Assembly: GCA_035578905.1 (NCBI GenBank)
Contig: JAQJVL010000329.1
Coordinates: 1-64,000 of the forward strand
DNA: 64,000 nt
DNA from: Stictocephala bisonia
Taxonomy: Eukaryota; Arthropoda; Insecta; Hemiptera; Membracidae
Direction: 5' to 3'
The position numbers and the translations under genes are program-made. Shown piece after piece: positions 23,051 to 35,545 of the stretch. Numbering within the stretch: position 1 is the stretch's first letter; every line of letters begins with the position of its first letter. The notes under the pieces are model-generated. The model was not told the origin of the DNA and did not search any database. It saw nothing but the letters and a program-made list of their open reading frames with translations.

Positions 23051-25618
23051 TACCCGACCACCCACACAAAAACAGTGGTCTAGTGCCACCAATACAAGAA
23101 CAGTGGTATAGTGCCACCAACCACCAAATACAAGAACATTGGTATAGTGCAACCCGCCCACCCATACAAGAACAGTGATATAGTGCCACCCGCCCACCTA
23201 TACAATAACAGTGGTATAGTGCCACCAACCCCCAAATACAAGAACAGTGGTATAATGCCACCCGCCCGCCCATACAAGAACAGTGGTATAGTGCCACCCG
23301 CCCACCCATACAAGAACAGTGGTATAGTGCCACCAACCCCCAAATACAAAAACATTGGTATAGTGCAACCCGCCCACCCATACAAGAACAGTGGTATAGT
23401 GCCACCCGCCCACCCATACAAGGACATTGGTATAGTGCCACCCGCCCACCCATACAAGGACATTGGTATAGTGCCACCCGCCCACCCATACAAGAACATT
23501 GGTATAGTGCAACCCGCCCACCCATACAAGAACATTGGTATAGTGCCACTAACCCCCAAATACAAGAACATTGGTATACTGCAACCCGCGCACGCATACA
23601 AGGACATTGTTATAGTGCCACCCGCCACCCATACAAGAACATTGGTATAGTGCAACTTGCCCACCCATACAAGGACATTGTATAGTGCCACCAATCCCCA
23701 AATACAAGAACATTGGTATACTGTAACCCGCGCACGCATACAAGAACAGTGGTATAGTGCCACCCGCCCACCCATACAAGGACATTGGTATAGTGCCACT
23801 AACCCCCAAATACAAGAACATTGGTATACTGCAACCCGCCCACGCATACAAGAACATTGGTATAGTGCCACCCGCCACCCATACAAGAACACTGGTATAG
23901 TGCAACAGGCCCACCCATTCAAGAACAGTGGTATAGTGCAACACGCCCACTCATTAAAGAACAGTGGTATAGTGCCACCCGCCACCCATACAAGAACAGT
24001 GGTATAGTGCAACAGGCCCACCCATTCAAGAACAGTGGTATAGTGCAACACGCCCACTCATTCAAGAACGGTGGTATAGTGCAACAGGCCCACACATTCA
24101 AGAACAGTGGTATAGTGCCACCAACCCCCAAATACAAGAACATTGGTATACTGTAACCCGCCCACGCATACAAGGACATTGGTATACTGCCACACGCCCA
24201 CTCATTCAAGAACAGTGGTATAGTGCAACACGCCCACTCATTCAAGAACAGTGGTATAGTGCAACAGGCCCACCCATTCAAGAACAGTGGTATAGTGCCA
24301 CCAACCCCCAAATACAAGAACATTGGTATACTGAAACCCGCCCACGCATACAAGGACATTGGTATAGTGCCACCAACCCCCAAATACAAGAACATTGGTA
24401 TACTGCAACCCGCCCACGCATACAAGAACATTGGTATAGTGCCACCTGCCACCCATTTAAGAACAGTGGTATAGTGCAACAGGCCCACCCATTCAAGAAC
24501 AGTGGTATAGTGCCACACGCCCACTCATTAACGAACAGTGGTATAGTGCCACCCGCCACCCATACAAGAACACTGGTATAGTGCAACAGGCCCACCCATT
24601 CAAGAACAGTGGTATAGTGCAACACGCCCACTCATTAAAGAACAGTGGTATAGTGCCACCCGCCACCCATACAAGAACAGTGGTATAGTGCAACAGGCCC
24701 ACCCATTCAAGAACAGTGGTATAGTGCAACACGCCCACTCATTAAAGAACAGTGGTATAGTGCAACACGCCCACTCATTAAAGAACAGTGTGGTATAGTG
24801 CAACAGGCCCACCCATACAAGAACAGTGGTATAGTGCAACAGGCCCACCCATACAAGAACAGTGGTATAGTTCAACAGGCCCACGCATTCAAGAACAGTG
24901 GTATAGTGCAACACGCCCACTCATTAAAGAACAGTGGTATAGTGCAACACGCCCACTCATTAAAGAACAGTGATATAGTGCAACAGGCCCACCCATACAA
25001 GAACAGTGGTATAGTGCAACAGGCCCACCCGTACAAGAACAGTGGTATAGTACAACAGGCCCACTCATACAAGAACAGTGGTATAGTGCAACAGGCCCAC
25101 CCATACAAGAACAGTGGTATAGTGCAACAGGCCCACCCATACAAGAACAGTGGTATAGTGCAACAGGCCCACCCCTACAAGAACAGTGGTATAGTGCAAC
25201 ACGCCCACTCATTAAAGAACAGTGGTATAGTGCAACAGGCCCACCCATACAAGAACAGTGGTATAGTGCAACAGGCCCACCCATTCAAGTACAGTGGTAT
25301 AGTGCAACACACCCACTCATTAAAGAACAGTGGTATAGTGCAACACGCCCACTCATTAAAGAACAGTGGTATAGTGCAACAGGCCCACCCATACAAGAAC
25401 AGTGGTATAGTGCAACAGGCCCACCCATACAAGAACAGTGGTATAGTGCAACAGGCCCACTCATTAAAGAACAGTAGTATAGTGCAACAGGCCCACCCAT
25501 ACAAGAACAGTGATATAGCGCCACCCGCCCACTCATACAATAACAGTTGAATAACGCCCACCCACCACAATAACAGTGGTATTGTCCCACTTGCCCACCA
25601 AACAAAAACATTGGTATT
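23051..25618 (-). repeat. Family A minisatellite, locus 3: about 71 units of 36 bp
   Basis: The unit on the plus strand is CCCACCCATACAAGAACAGT followed by GGTATAGTGC and a variable CAACAGG, CAACACG or CCACCCG link. Composition changes along the array. The left third alternates with a CCAACCCCCAAATACAAGAA type, the middle has 35-bp (CACCCGCCACCC) units, and the right third is nearly homogeneous. Because 36 is a multiple of three and stops are rare, both strands show frames up to about 325 codons; these are artefacts of repetition. Confidence 0.95.
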
Positions 25619-25624
25619 AATGAA

Positions 25625-26570
25625 CGATTGATACTTAAGACAGTATTTACCCTTCTGCCCATCTGGTGGGCAAAGATTAATTTTATAATGATTTAGTACT
25701 AGGGGTTAATAGTAAAATAACATTTTAACGTATTATTTTTAGTCTGCTTCATTCAGTAGAATTTAAAAAAATTCCTTCATTCAACGTTTCTCCGTTAATA
25801 CCAATATGATCTGATAATTTTGTCTCTCTTTAACAAATATATCCATTTGAAACTGTTGCAAGTGAAAAATGTTATTTTTAGTCAATTTTCAACGTTAGCT
25901 CAAGTGTCAGCCAAGCCCAGGCAGTCGACGACTCATCCTACATTCCCAAAGTGAGTGAGATCGAACAATCGGCACATCCAGAGTGCAGTCACTGTAGCCT
26001 GATGACTGTGATGAGCAGAGCGTAATCTTGATTCAACAGATTAATTTAATCGTAGCGCGGCTCTGTAATCTGCACGAAAATGGCATGCAAATATATCATA
26101 AGAGGTGTCATAAACCGCCCATTAGTGGAGTGGCCCCTCCGGTGGTTTCCGCCTTTCTACGTGAGTCGGCTGCTGAGTGGCCCGCGGCGGTGTTGTCTTC
26201 AGCTTTTGGCTGATTCTAGGTTCAAGGCCATTTGTCCTGGCTTACAGTCAGCCGTTTCATATTAAAAGGAGTAGAACGCGCAATGAATTCAGGAAAATAG
26301 GTTTACGTGTTTTGTATTAAGTACAACGCCGATAAAAAAAGATTGCGTTTGACAATTGCAAATAATTATGGTTTCTGTTGTTGGAAGTTCATTAATGTTG
26401 TTGTATTGTTGTACCAAGGTTATACCAACAGCAGTAAAGACGTGTATTATAATTATGTAATAGAGAGTAATTATTACACTTTATATAATTACTATCTGTC
26501 AGCCCTTGCTTCGCTATGGGATGGTTCTCTACGCTTGCTCAACCTTCCCTTCGTGGTTCTCTCTAAACCA
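25625..26570. other. Unassigned stretch with a small GC-rich patch
   Basis: Bases 26100-26200 are GC-richer and open in two plus-strand frames, but no family is recognised. The rest is AT-rich. Confidence 0.3.
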
Positions 26571-26574
26571 TCTT

Positions 26575-27630
26575 GACTTACTTCACTTATTTACTTTAAT
26601 ACCAAGGGGGGACGTAGGGCTACAACGAAGAACCTCCACCGGACTCTGTTCTGCGCCAAACACTTTATATCTCCCCAGGCATCCTCTTCTTCCTGAATTT
26701 ATCTTTTTACTGTTCTTCGCCACGTCTGTCTGGATCTTCCTCTCTTCCTATTTCCTTGCGGGTTCCAGTCTAGCACTTGTCTACTTATGGTGTTTATAGG
26801 TCTCCTCAGAGTGTGCCCTATCCAACCATACTTCCTTTTCTTTATCGTCTTCCCAACAGGAGCTTGGTTACATCTATGCCACAACTCAAAGTTTGAAATA
26901 ATGTTCGGCCAGTAAAATTTTAGAATTCTTCTTAAACATTTATTGATAAAAACTAGTAATTTATTTACCATGGACTTGGTAATTTTCCAGGTTTGGCATC
27001 CGTATAAAAGAACGGATTTCACATTACTATTAACATTTTTAAGTTTTCTTCTTACTTGTTGTGTATGCCAGATTGGCTGGAGTTGTGCAAAGATACCTTT
27101 TACCTATCGTATTCTTAGTTCCACATCCTCTTCAGTTTCTCCTGTATCAGAGACAACTCTTCCCAAATACTGGAACTCCTGAACCTGTTCAGTTCTCTCG
27201 TTCCCAACAAAGTGTTTTTCTTATATAAGAAATGTGATTGATTCGCATTTCTTCGGTCTTGTTTACATCTATTTTAAGTCCGACCTTGCGCCCCTCTATT
27301 CTTAATTCATCTAGTTTATCTTTCATGTCATTTAACTAATGACACAAAAGGCATAGGCCATCTGCGTAGTCCATATCTTCTAGCCTTTCTATCAGTCCAC
27401 ACTGTAATCCTCTAGGTCTTATATTTACTTTTTTCATAACTTTGTCTAACACAATCAGGAAAATTATGGGTGAGAGCAGACATCCCTGTCTGACTCCCAT
27501 CTTTATCTGAGACGGGTCAGTAAGCTTTCCTTCGTGAATAACTTAACATTCATATCCTTCATAAGTTGCCTTGATGATATTTATTACTTTTTTGGGGTTT
27601 CCGAATTCTCTCAGTGCTACCCACATAGAT
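26575..27630 (-). pseudogene. 5'-truncated LINE reverse transcriptase fragment
   Basis: The minus strand from 27625 reads MWVALREFGNPKKVINIIKA, then MGVRQGCLLSPIIF (near 27470-27500), VLDKVMKKVN and DMDYADGLCLL (near 27358), where the usual second catalytic Asp of YADD is Gly. Several stops and a frameshift follow. The C-terminal piece is open at 26699-27022, with VLLYGCQTWKITK, CLRRILKFYWP and RKYGWIGHTLRR, and ends near RVRWRFFVVAL. The 3' end has AAGTAAATAAGTGAAGTAAG-like simple sequence. The element is inactive and 5' truncated, with no endonuclease. It differs in sequence from the 1.7-kb LINE. Confidence 0.82.
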
Positions 27631-27634
27631 CAAA

Positions 27635-29560
27635 TCAAGATTTACCTACTGATCAAATCAAAGGCTAAACCATAACGTCAATATAAAAGCTCAGCCTGCT
27701 GCCGATCTCGTAGATAACAAAGTTTTATGGTCTAGAAAACCCTACAAGTATACTTTAGGGGAATGTAAAGTAGTGCAATTATGTTAGAGTTTGTAGAAAT
27801 GACTAGGGAAAACCAAGTTAGCCGTGTTTATGTGTCATGTTTATTGTATCAGCTGTTAATGTTACTAATTAATTTAAATTAGTTCCAATGTTGCTCTAAT
27901 GGGAAAAGGAAACGTCGAGGGACCGTTTCAACACCTTAAGAATGTAATTTCGAGAAATGCTTTCTTATTGGATCTCTATGATACAAAAGCCAACTTCCTT
28001 ATAAATTTCATCAACTTTGCTCAGTGGTTCCGGAAATTTCGTGACGAGAATACCTTTTTAGGATTTGATATATTAAAATTTCATTAATAAATACTATTTG
28101 GCTGTAAATGTAACTAACTTAAATAACTATTGAAAATGAATTACAAGTTTCAACTCCACAGGGTGTGTTGGTTTTTTCAGTGAATAGACATAATATGTAT
28201 TATATATATGGGGTGTGTTTTAATTGGTTTTTGTTAGATTGTTTGAATCATTGAAATATGGACAAAACTGTTTCAGAGGAGAGTTAAAAAATTTCCAGAT
28301 TTTTAATTACATTTTATATGAATCGATTGACGGGGTTTCTGTAATCTTACGATTATTTTAGACCGTACGATAACTATCAAAATATTATTGTCTAAAGTGT
28401 ACACATACTTTTTAAATTTATTTTATTTTAAGTTAAAGATAACTAACATTTGACATACTTGTTTCTTTTACCACGTTTTTAATATAAAAACATATATTTT
28501 TTACTACTTTCTGTTTAAAAAAGTATATAAATAAATTGTTGCACTTATTAATTAATTGAACGTTAATTAATCGACTGGTTATCAAATAACATGCATATAT
28601 GCATTCTTAAAAAACACTTGTATTTAGGCTAAATTACATATTTAAAAAAAATTTAACATTTGATCTATTGTTAATTAGTTACAGTTTTAATCGGGATTTC
28701 GTGAATTTAGATTGATTATAGATAAGCCAGAAAATGAAAAATGTCAGAATTGTAGTTTTCAATAAATTCTCTAAAAAGAGATGTTATAACGCCTTGTCAA
28801 TACAAATATTACACCAGTTCGTAAAAATGCGTAAACAGTTACTATCGTTTTTATTAAGGTGTCGAATTTAAAAGATTGACATTTCAGGAAACCAATTTAA
28901 ATTATTTAATAGTTCTTAAACCGTAGTGAGAGCCAAAATAACTAATATAAGTGGAACCTGGTAAACTCATTTTTAACAACCTATATAAAGGAGCTACGAT
29001 GTATTTTTTATCTGACGCTTTTAATATTGATGTTAAATGGGACGGGATGCTGGGATCTATTAGCATATATTAGTGATCTTTTGTGAAACTTATTGCCTAA
29101 ACATGAATCGGCTGGTTTTTACAACTCACAGTTGAGTGTATATGACAATTAAAAAAACCATTATTATAGATCATTTGGTTGATATTCATATTAATAAGGT
29201 TTCTTTTTAATTACAATTTTGACAAACACTTGTCAGTAGCAGCAACTCTTGACCCTTCTTAGAACAGTTTTACGAGAACTGGATAGATATATTGTAAGTG
29301 ATTATGAACGAATTATTTTGAACTCTTGGTTGGTATGTTCGATTCCTGTCTGTTCCTTGTTGGTAATTATGGGTTCTTGTTTGTGCAAATAACATGCAAT
29401 CCAATATATAACTTCAGAGATTTTTCCTGACGGTGGCCTTTATTTAGTTAGCATTTTAATCAAGAACATGTCGCCGTCTAAAAGATCCATCAATACAATA
29501 AAACGTCATAATGTTGTAATATCTACAACATCCTGGTCCTCTTGGTCTAAAATTTCCGCA
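27635..29560. other. AT-rich stretch, no supported gene
   Basis: A 62-codon frame at 27899-28087 (MGKGNVEGPFQHLKNV...) has no recognised match. The remainder is strongly AT-rich without arrays. Confidence 0.35.
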
Positions 29561-29565
29561 TATGT

Positions 29566-29828
29566 AATACCCTGTACGTGTATGGGTGGGCGGGCGGGTC
29601 TATACCGTGTACGTGTATGGGTGGGCTGCCGGGTCAATACCCTGTACGTGTATGGGCGGGCGGGAGGGTCATTACTCTACGTGTATGGGCGGGCGGGCGG
29701 GTCAATACCCTGTACGTGTATGGATGGGCGGGAGGGTCATTACCCTGTACGTTCATGGGCGGGCGGGCGGGTCTTTACCCTGTTCGTGTATCAGTGTGTG
29801 AGCGGGTCAATACCCTGTACGTATAGCA
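29566..29828 (+). repeat. Family A minisatellite, locus 4 (G-rich, 35 bp)
   Basis: Seven to eight units with core ACCCTGTACGTGTATGGG and runs such as GGGCGGGCGGGCGGG near 29688-29702 and 29757-29771, which match the four-tract G-quadruplex pattern. Open frames across it are repeat artefacts. Confidence 0.92.
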
Positions 29829-29854
29829 AGCCACCCGAAGTTTATTAAAATACT

Positions 29855-30150
29855 GTATTCAATTCAATTCAATTTCTTTATTAACACAATAGAACATATT
29901 ACAGTTTTCTGTGCATGTCAATTAATTCATATATCATACAAACATAAATAACATACATATTCATAACAATTAAATTTAAAAATTACAATCATGAAAATAT
30001 AACAATAATAATATTTTAAATCGTCAGACGGTAAATTACTTATAATACTCTACTAGGTGGGTCTAGTCGATGACTCTGGATTTTTCAAGGAGCACCGAAA
30101 GAAATGGTAGAGCCGTGCAGCAGTAAAATATCTAGTGTAAGGGACATTTT
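29855..30150 (-). mobile_element. LINE 3' end (Jockey-type tail)
   Basis: On the minus strand the sequence ends GTGTTAATAAAGAAATTG followed by AATTG repeats, a polyadenylation-like signal plus short-repeat tail as in Jockey/CR1-type elements. No coding sequence is recognisable upstream. It begins just after the family A array. Confidence 0.55.
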
Positions 30151-30189
30151 TAAAACTAAAACTTTACTCGCCAGTTCACATGGGTCTTC

Positions 30190-30312
30190 AGGTCTGTGCG
30201 TGGACTTTAATAAACGAGTGATGTACCGACTGTTGGCTCAGTGGGAGTTCGAACCTTGGACCAGGCCCTCCACAGTACGAAGCCTTGTCCACTGAGCCAC
30301 CACACCGGCACA
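30190..30312 (-). mobile_element. tRNA-like SINE head (second family)
   Basis: The minus strand shows GGTGGCTCAGTGGACAAGGC (A-box-like) and CCAAGGTTCGAACTCC (B-box) in tRNA-like spacing. No complete cloverleaf with a plausible anticodon arm was found, so this is a SINE rather than a tRNA gene. Confidence 0.55.
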
Positions 30313-30705
30313 TTTTGATGTAAAGTTAAGGCATCTTATGTGTAGGCGATAGCCTACTGGGGCCTTATGAAATTAAATTTTTTTTAATTATTGGAATTAA
30401 ATCGTTAGGAATTTGCAATGAAGAACGTCAGAAAAGAAAATTGTGATTTATTTTTTTGTAAGGGTTGTTTGGTAACTAATTCTCACATGTCTGTATCGAA
30501 TTAAATTGAAGCAATTCCGACCTTTAAGGTGAATTTAGAAAAAAAGTAGTATTGACTGGAAACAGTTTTAACTCTATATCACACCCTGCTTAGACTGACA
30601 CCTGGTTAGGCGTAAGGGAAATGATGCGCTAATAAATTTAGTAATAAAATAGGATTATATTATAATGATAAAATAGATCTTCACGAAGTTTGCTTAGAAC
30701 AGAAA

Positions 30706-30708
<3 letters not shown>

Positions 30709-30757
<49 letters not shown>
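30709..30757 (+). repeat. 49-base A homopolymer
   Basis: An uninterrupted A-run of 49, the longest in the window. It could be the tail of an old retroposed sequence, but no element boundary or duplication was found around it. Other A-runs of about 20 or more lie near 5870, 33820, 44676 and 51963. Confidence 0.85.
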
Positions 30758-30759
<2 letters not shown>

Positions 30760-30890
30760 AAAGCCAGAATATCAAGCTAGGTAAGTAAGGTGGGTATTTT
30801 ATATTAAAAGGGCCCTCGTGTATAAATGGTAATTTTTGGAAATCGAATACGCGAGACGATTATAATTAGTTGAGTACTTAAAATGAAAGT

Positions 30891-31470
30891 AAAGTAACAC
30901 TTGTGATCAAAGTAACACTTGTGATCAAAGTAACACTTGTGATCAAAGTAACACTCGTGATCAAAGTAACACTTGTGATCAAAGTAACACTTGTGATCAA
31001 AGTAACACTTGTGATCAAAGTAACACTTGTGATCAAAGTAACAATTGTGATCAAAGTAACACTTGTGATCAAAGTAACACTTGTGATCAAAGTAACACTT
31101 GTGATCAAAGTAACACTCGTGATCAAAGTAACACTTGTGATCAAAGTAACACTTGTGATCAAAGTAACACTTGTGATCAAAGTAACACTTGTGATCAAAG
31201 TAACACTTGTGATCAAAGTAACACTCGTGATCAAAGTAACACTTGTGATCAAAGTAACACTTGTGATCAAAGTAACACTTGTGATCAAAGTAACACTTGT
31301 GATCAAAGTAACACTTGTGATCAAAGTAACACTCGTGATCAAAGTAACACTTGTGATCAAAGTAACACTTGTGATCAAAGTAACACTTGTGATCAAAGTA
31401 ACACTTGTGATCAAAGTAACGCTTGTGATCAAAGTAACACTTGTGATCAAAGTAACACTTGTGATCAAAG
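30891..31470 (+). repeat. 18-bp tandem repeat, about 32 units
   Basis: The unit is TAACACTTGTGATCAAAG, containing the palindrome TGATCA. A C-for-T variant (CACTCGTG) occurs at 30956, 31118, 31226 and 31334, spaced 162, 108 and 108 bp (9, 6 and 6 units), evidence of a 6-unit higher-order repeat. It is open in several frames on both strands; not a gene. Confidence 0.96.
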
Positions 31471-31480
31471 TCTCGCTAAA

Positions 31481-33248
31481 GTTACGGGGAACAGTGAGAC
31501 TGGGAAATAATACATTGATTGTATAAGTTCTTCCGAGCCATCGACAGAGTGTACGATATATTTATGGGGAATAGTTTGACCGGAAAATAATACGTTGGTT
31601 GTATAGGTTCTTCCGAGCCATCGGCAGAGTGTAGGATATATTTATGGGGAACAGTGGGACTGGGAAATAATACGTTGGTTGTATAAGTTCTTCCGAGCCA
31701 TCGGCAGAGTGTACGATATATTTATGGGGAATAGTGTGACCGGAAAATAATACTTTGGTTGTATAAGTTCTTCCGAGCCATCGGCAGAGTGTACGATATA
31801 TTTATGGGGAATAGTGTGACCGGAAAATAATACATTGGTTGTATAAGTTCTTCCGAGCCATCGGCAGAGTGTACGATATATTTATGGGGAATAGTGTGAC
31901 CGGAAAATAATACGTTGGTTGTATAAGTTCTTCCGAGCCATCGGCAGAGTGTACGATATATTTATGGGGAATAGTGTGACCGGAAAATAATACGTTGGTT
32001 GTATAAGTTCTTCCGAGCCATCGGCAGAGTGTACGATATATTTATGGGGAATAGTGTGACCGGAAAATAATACGTTGGTTGTATAGGTTCTTCCGAGCCA
32101 TCGGCAGAGTGTAGGATATATTTACGGGGAATAGTGTGACCGGAAAATAATACGTTGGTTGTATAAGTTCTTCCGAGCCATCGGCAGAGTGTACGATATA
32201 TTTATGGGGAATAGTGTGACCGGAAAATAATACGTTGGTTGTATAAGTTCTTCCGAGCCATCGGCAGAGTGTACGATATATTTATTGGGAATAGTGTGAC
32301 CGGAAAATAATACGTTGGTTGTATAAGTTCTTCCGAGCTATCGGCAGAGTGTACGATATATTTATGGGGAATAGTGTGACCGGAAAATAATACGTTGGTT
32401 GTATAAGTTCTTCCGAGCCATCGGCAGAGTGTACGATATATTTATTGGGAATAGTGTGACCGGAAAATAATACGTTGGTTGTATAAGTTCTTCCGAGCCA
32501 TCGGCAGAGTGTACGATATATTTATTGGGAATAGTGTGACCGGAAAATAATACGTTGGTTCTATAAGTTCTTCCGAGCCATCGGCAGAGTGTACGATATA
32601 TTTATGGGGAATAGTGTGACCGGAAAATAATACGTTGGTTGTATAAGTTCTTCCGAGCCATCGACAGAGTGTACGATATATTTATGGGGAATAGTGTGAC
32701 TGGAAAATAATACGTTGGTTGTATAAGTTCTTCCGAGCCATCGACAGAGTGTACGATATATTTATGGGGAATAGTGTGACCGGAAAATAATACGTTGGTT
32801 GTATAAGTTCTTCCGAGCCATCGGCAGAGTGTACGATATATTTGTGGGGAATAGTGTGACCGGAAAATAATAAGTTGGTTGTATAGGTTCTTCCGAGCCA
32901 TCGACAGAGTGTACGATATATTTATGAGGAATAGTTTGACCGGAAAATAATACATTGGTTCTATAAGTTCTTCCGAGCCATCGACAGAGTGTACGATATA
33001 TTTATGGGGAATAGTGTGACCGGAAAATAATACGTTGGTTGTATAGGTTCTTCCGAGCCATCGACAGAGTGTACGATATATTTATGGGGAATAGTGTGAC
33101 CGGAAAATAATACGTTGGTTGTATAAGTTCTTCCGAGCCATCGGCAGAGTGTAAGATATATTTACGGGGAATAGTGTGACCGGAAAATAATACATTGGTT
33201 GTATAAGTTCTTACGAGCCATGGGCGGAGTGTACGATATATTTATGTG
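31481..33248 (+). repeat. 80-bp tandem repeat, 22 units, perfectly phased
   Basis: The unit includes GGGGAATAGTGTGACCGG, AAAATAATACGTTGGTTG, TTCTTCCGAGCCATCGGC and AGAGTGTACGATATATTTAT. Unit starts recur exactly every 80 bp from 31561 to 33241 with no indel. The array begins about ten bases after the 18-bp array. Minus-strand open frames are repeat artefacts. Confidence 0.96.
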
Positions 33249-33254
33249 GGCTCA

Positions 33255-33816
33255 TAAAACGTGAAAAAATAAGTTTTCCCAGATCGCATCCTTGATACAT
33301 GACATAAACAACACTGTACAAAGCAGCAATTAATTTATGTGGTTTCGAAAACACCGTCGAACATGTCCAGCGCGTATACGGGTCGCTGATAATGTGTTCG
33401 TGTGGAGACGCCATTATTTGGTTCTGTATCGAAATATCCGTTTGTTGCAAACGATTTGTTGGCCCAGAGGTACGTGGGGAGGAATAAATGGGCTGGAGTC
33501 AAGGTTCGTTGGGTGTCTTGGGAGTGTGGAAATTGTATTCGTAATGTAAATATCTTGCCAAACTACGACGGTCTCATCCCCTTACTGTCTGCAACTTTCA
33601 ATCTGTAGGCTTAGTTGTTCCTAGCAGTGTCTTCAGATTAGTTGGAGTTTTTTGACACTCCATTTCTAGCTGGACTAACTATTCTAAAATAAATAAAGTA
33701 AATTAAAGAAATATTGTAACTAATTGTAACTTTTGCCCTGTTGTATAAGATTTTGCCAAATTTTACGAATAATGCGTAGCTTTTGAGGTTTCTTTCAAAC
33801 TAATTTTACTATTAAT

Positions 33817-33847
<31 letters not shown>

Positions 33848-34340
33848 TCTTTTGTCCTTTGGTAGTAGTTGTAATAATATTACATACTTATTATATATTA
33901 TGACACGCCAAGTGCGGGCAACACCGTTGTGATAGATTGGCTCTTATTTGTTTAATTATTTTGAAACGAGCTCTCTTTCTTTTACGAGAGCAAGTTGTAC
34001 CGGTTCCTTTCCCTGTTACCCTCTCACCAATTTTCCAATTAAACATCTTTTACATGAATGCGATCCTATTTTTTGCGAATGGTTTGCGAATGGTTTATAT
34101 GAGAAAGAGTAACGGGTAATTGTGTTTTTAAATAATTGTATTTCTTTTTTGTATTGGTAGGCCAATGATTGGTTAGTTATAATTTGTTATAGCTATTTTC
34201 GTTGTTTTTTTTTATAAATAGTATTTGATTTACTGTTAAATGTTCTTTATTATACATTATTATATATTAATAGCAATATTTTGATATTATTTGATTAATT
34301 AATTTTGTTAATTTTTAATAACGTTAGGTGGTAGAGAAAA
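33255..34340. other. AT-rich stretch, no supported gene
   Basis: Short overlapping open frames at 33337-33608 share no recognised similarity. An A-run lies at about 33819-33842. Confidence 0.35.
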
Positions 34341-34385
34341 GACTGTCTAGCCCTAACCTCGCCTTACAAAATAAAGACAATTTTC

Positions 34386-34625
34386 ATGTGTGTAATGTAC
34401 TTTATATACTGGAGTAATACCATATACGAGTTGGTGAACTTGTCGTGTCCCCCGTCGACCTACAAGCTCAGCCCGCAGGCGCAGCGGATGCGCATCTTTG
34501 ATAAAGTCATAACGGCACTGCGGCACGTTTCGCCGCACGACCGTGATGATACTATATTGTGTCTCGTTGATATATTTTGCTTTGAAGTAAAACTGAATAA
34601 GTGTATTTTCTTGAATATAATGTAA
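34386..34625 (+). other. Possible isolated coding segment, unrecognised
   Basis: A 79-codon frame whose middle (about 34430-34545) is much richer in GC than its surroundings and reads as an ordinary mixed protein (CPPSTYKL, SPQAQRMRIFDKVITALRHV, SPHDRDD). No family is recognised, and no convincing splice acceptor or donor pair was found. It may be a real exon, an old retrocopy or chance; I favour uncertainty. Confidence 0.22.
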
Positions 34626-34629
34626 ATAT

Positions 34630-35540
34630 ATGAAAATATATTTCTATGCTTCTTTAATAAGATTTAAACTATTAATAGCCTACTAATTTGAGTTTAGTAC
34701 CATCCAAATATCATTGTAGTTGGTAAGTTAAAATTCGTAGGACAAAATGTTCTCTCTTACATGATTGCCATCGAAAAATGGCCTACCCACCCTCCTATCT
34801 GTCACGACAATTTTGTACCTAGCGAATGGCTTCCAATGCCAGCTACAAAAAAGGAGGAAGAATGAAAAATTAAAGGTACAAAATACATGTATTGGTGTTT
34901 AAACATTTAGCTCCCATCACTCAGCTAAATCCAGTTTCGCAACCTTCCAAATTTGCTGCTCGGATTGAATGAAGACCAGTTAATCCCCATTGAAAAAAAT
35001 CGCAATGGACAATCATTAACGATGTAATCCATGTGATCCAGTTTGAATTTCGACTTCGTGATCACATGACTGGTCATTTGCCACTCCCCGTTTATATTTC
35101 CAGTAGTTGCATCTTCCCATGCCTGTACGAAAGTGACGCATCATGGTCCACTCCTTACGAGGAAGGTCATTCCACCGATGACGGTCACAGGGTGTGAATC
35201 TTCAGAGCAACCACAATTCGCTTCATTGCTGTGCTGTAGAAGGGTCTAATTTGTGAACCTAATTGTCGTGTTTGCTACCAGGAACAGTCTGTCCGTAAAA
35301 TATTTCTTTTCTTCTTGCGAATTGACTTGAATACGAATGAGTTCCTAAACTAGTCTAAAGATAGTGTAGTTTTCAAACACTAGACGTGATTGGTTACAAC
35401 ATTTAAATAACTTTTGCGATGTAACATATGCTCATTTGTCAGATTATGAAATTCCATTAGTTTGTCTGTTAAATATCGGTGTCGGAAATAGAGAACTCAT
35501 TTATAGCCAATTTATATGCTATCCATTCGAAATTCTCTTT
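34630..35540. other. Unassigned stretch
   Basis: No array, motif or terminal repeat recognised. Confidence 0.35.
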
Positions 35541-35545
35541 TGAAT

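Noticed and set aside
23034..25662. Many long open frames on both strands (up to about 325 codons)
   Set aside because: They follow the 36-bp period (12 codons) and occur in several frames and on both strands at once, as expected for a stop-poor tandem repeat.
30878..31526. Two open frames of about 200 codons on opposite strands (VIKVTL and LITSVT repeats)
   Set aside because: Pure product of the 18-bp unit; no start context, no non-repetitive coding sequence.
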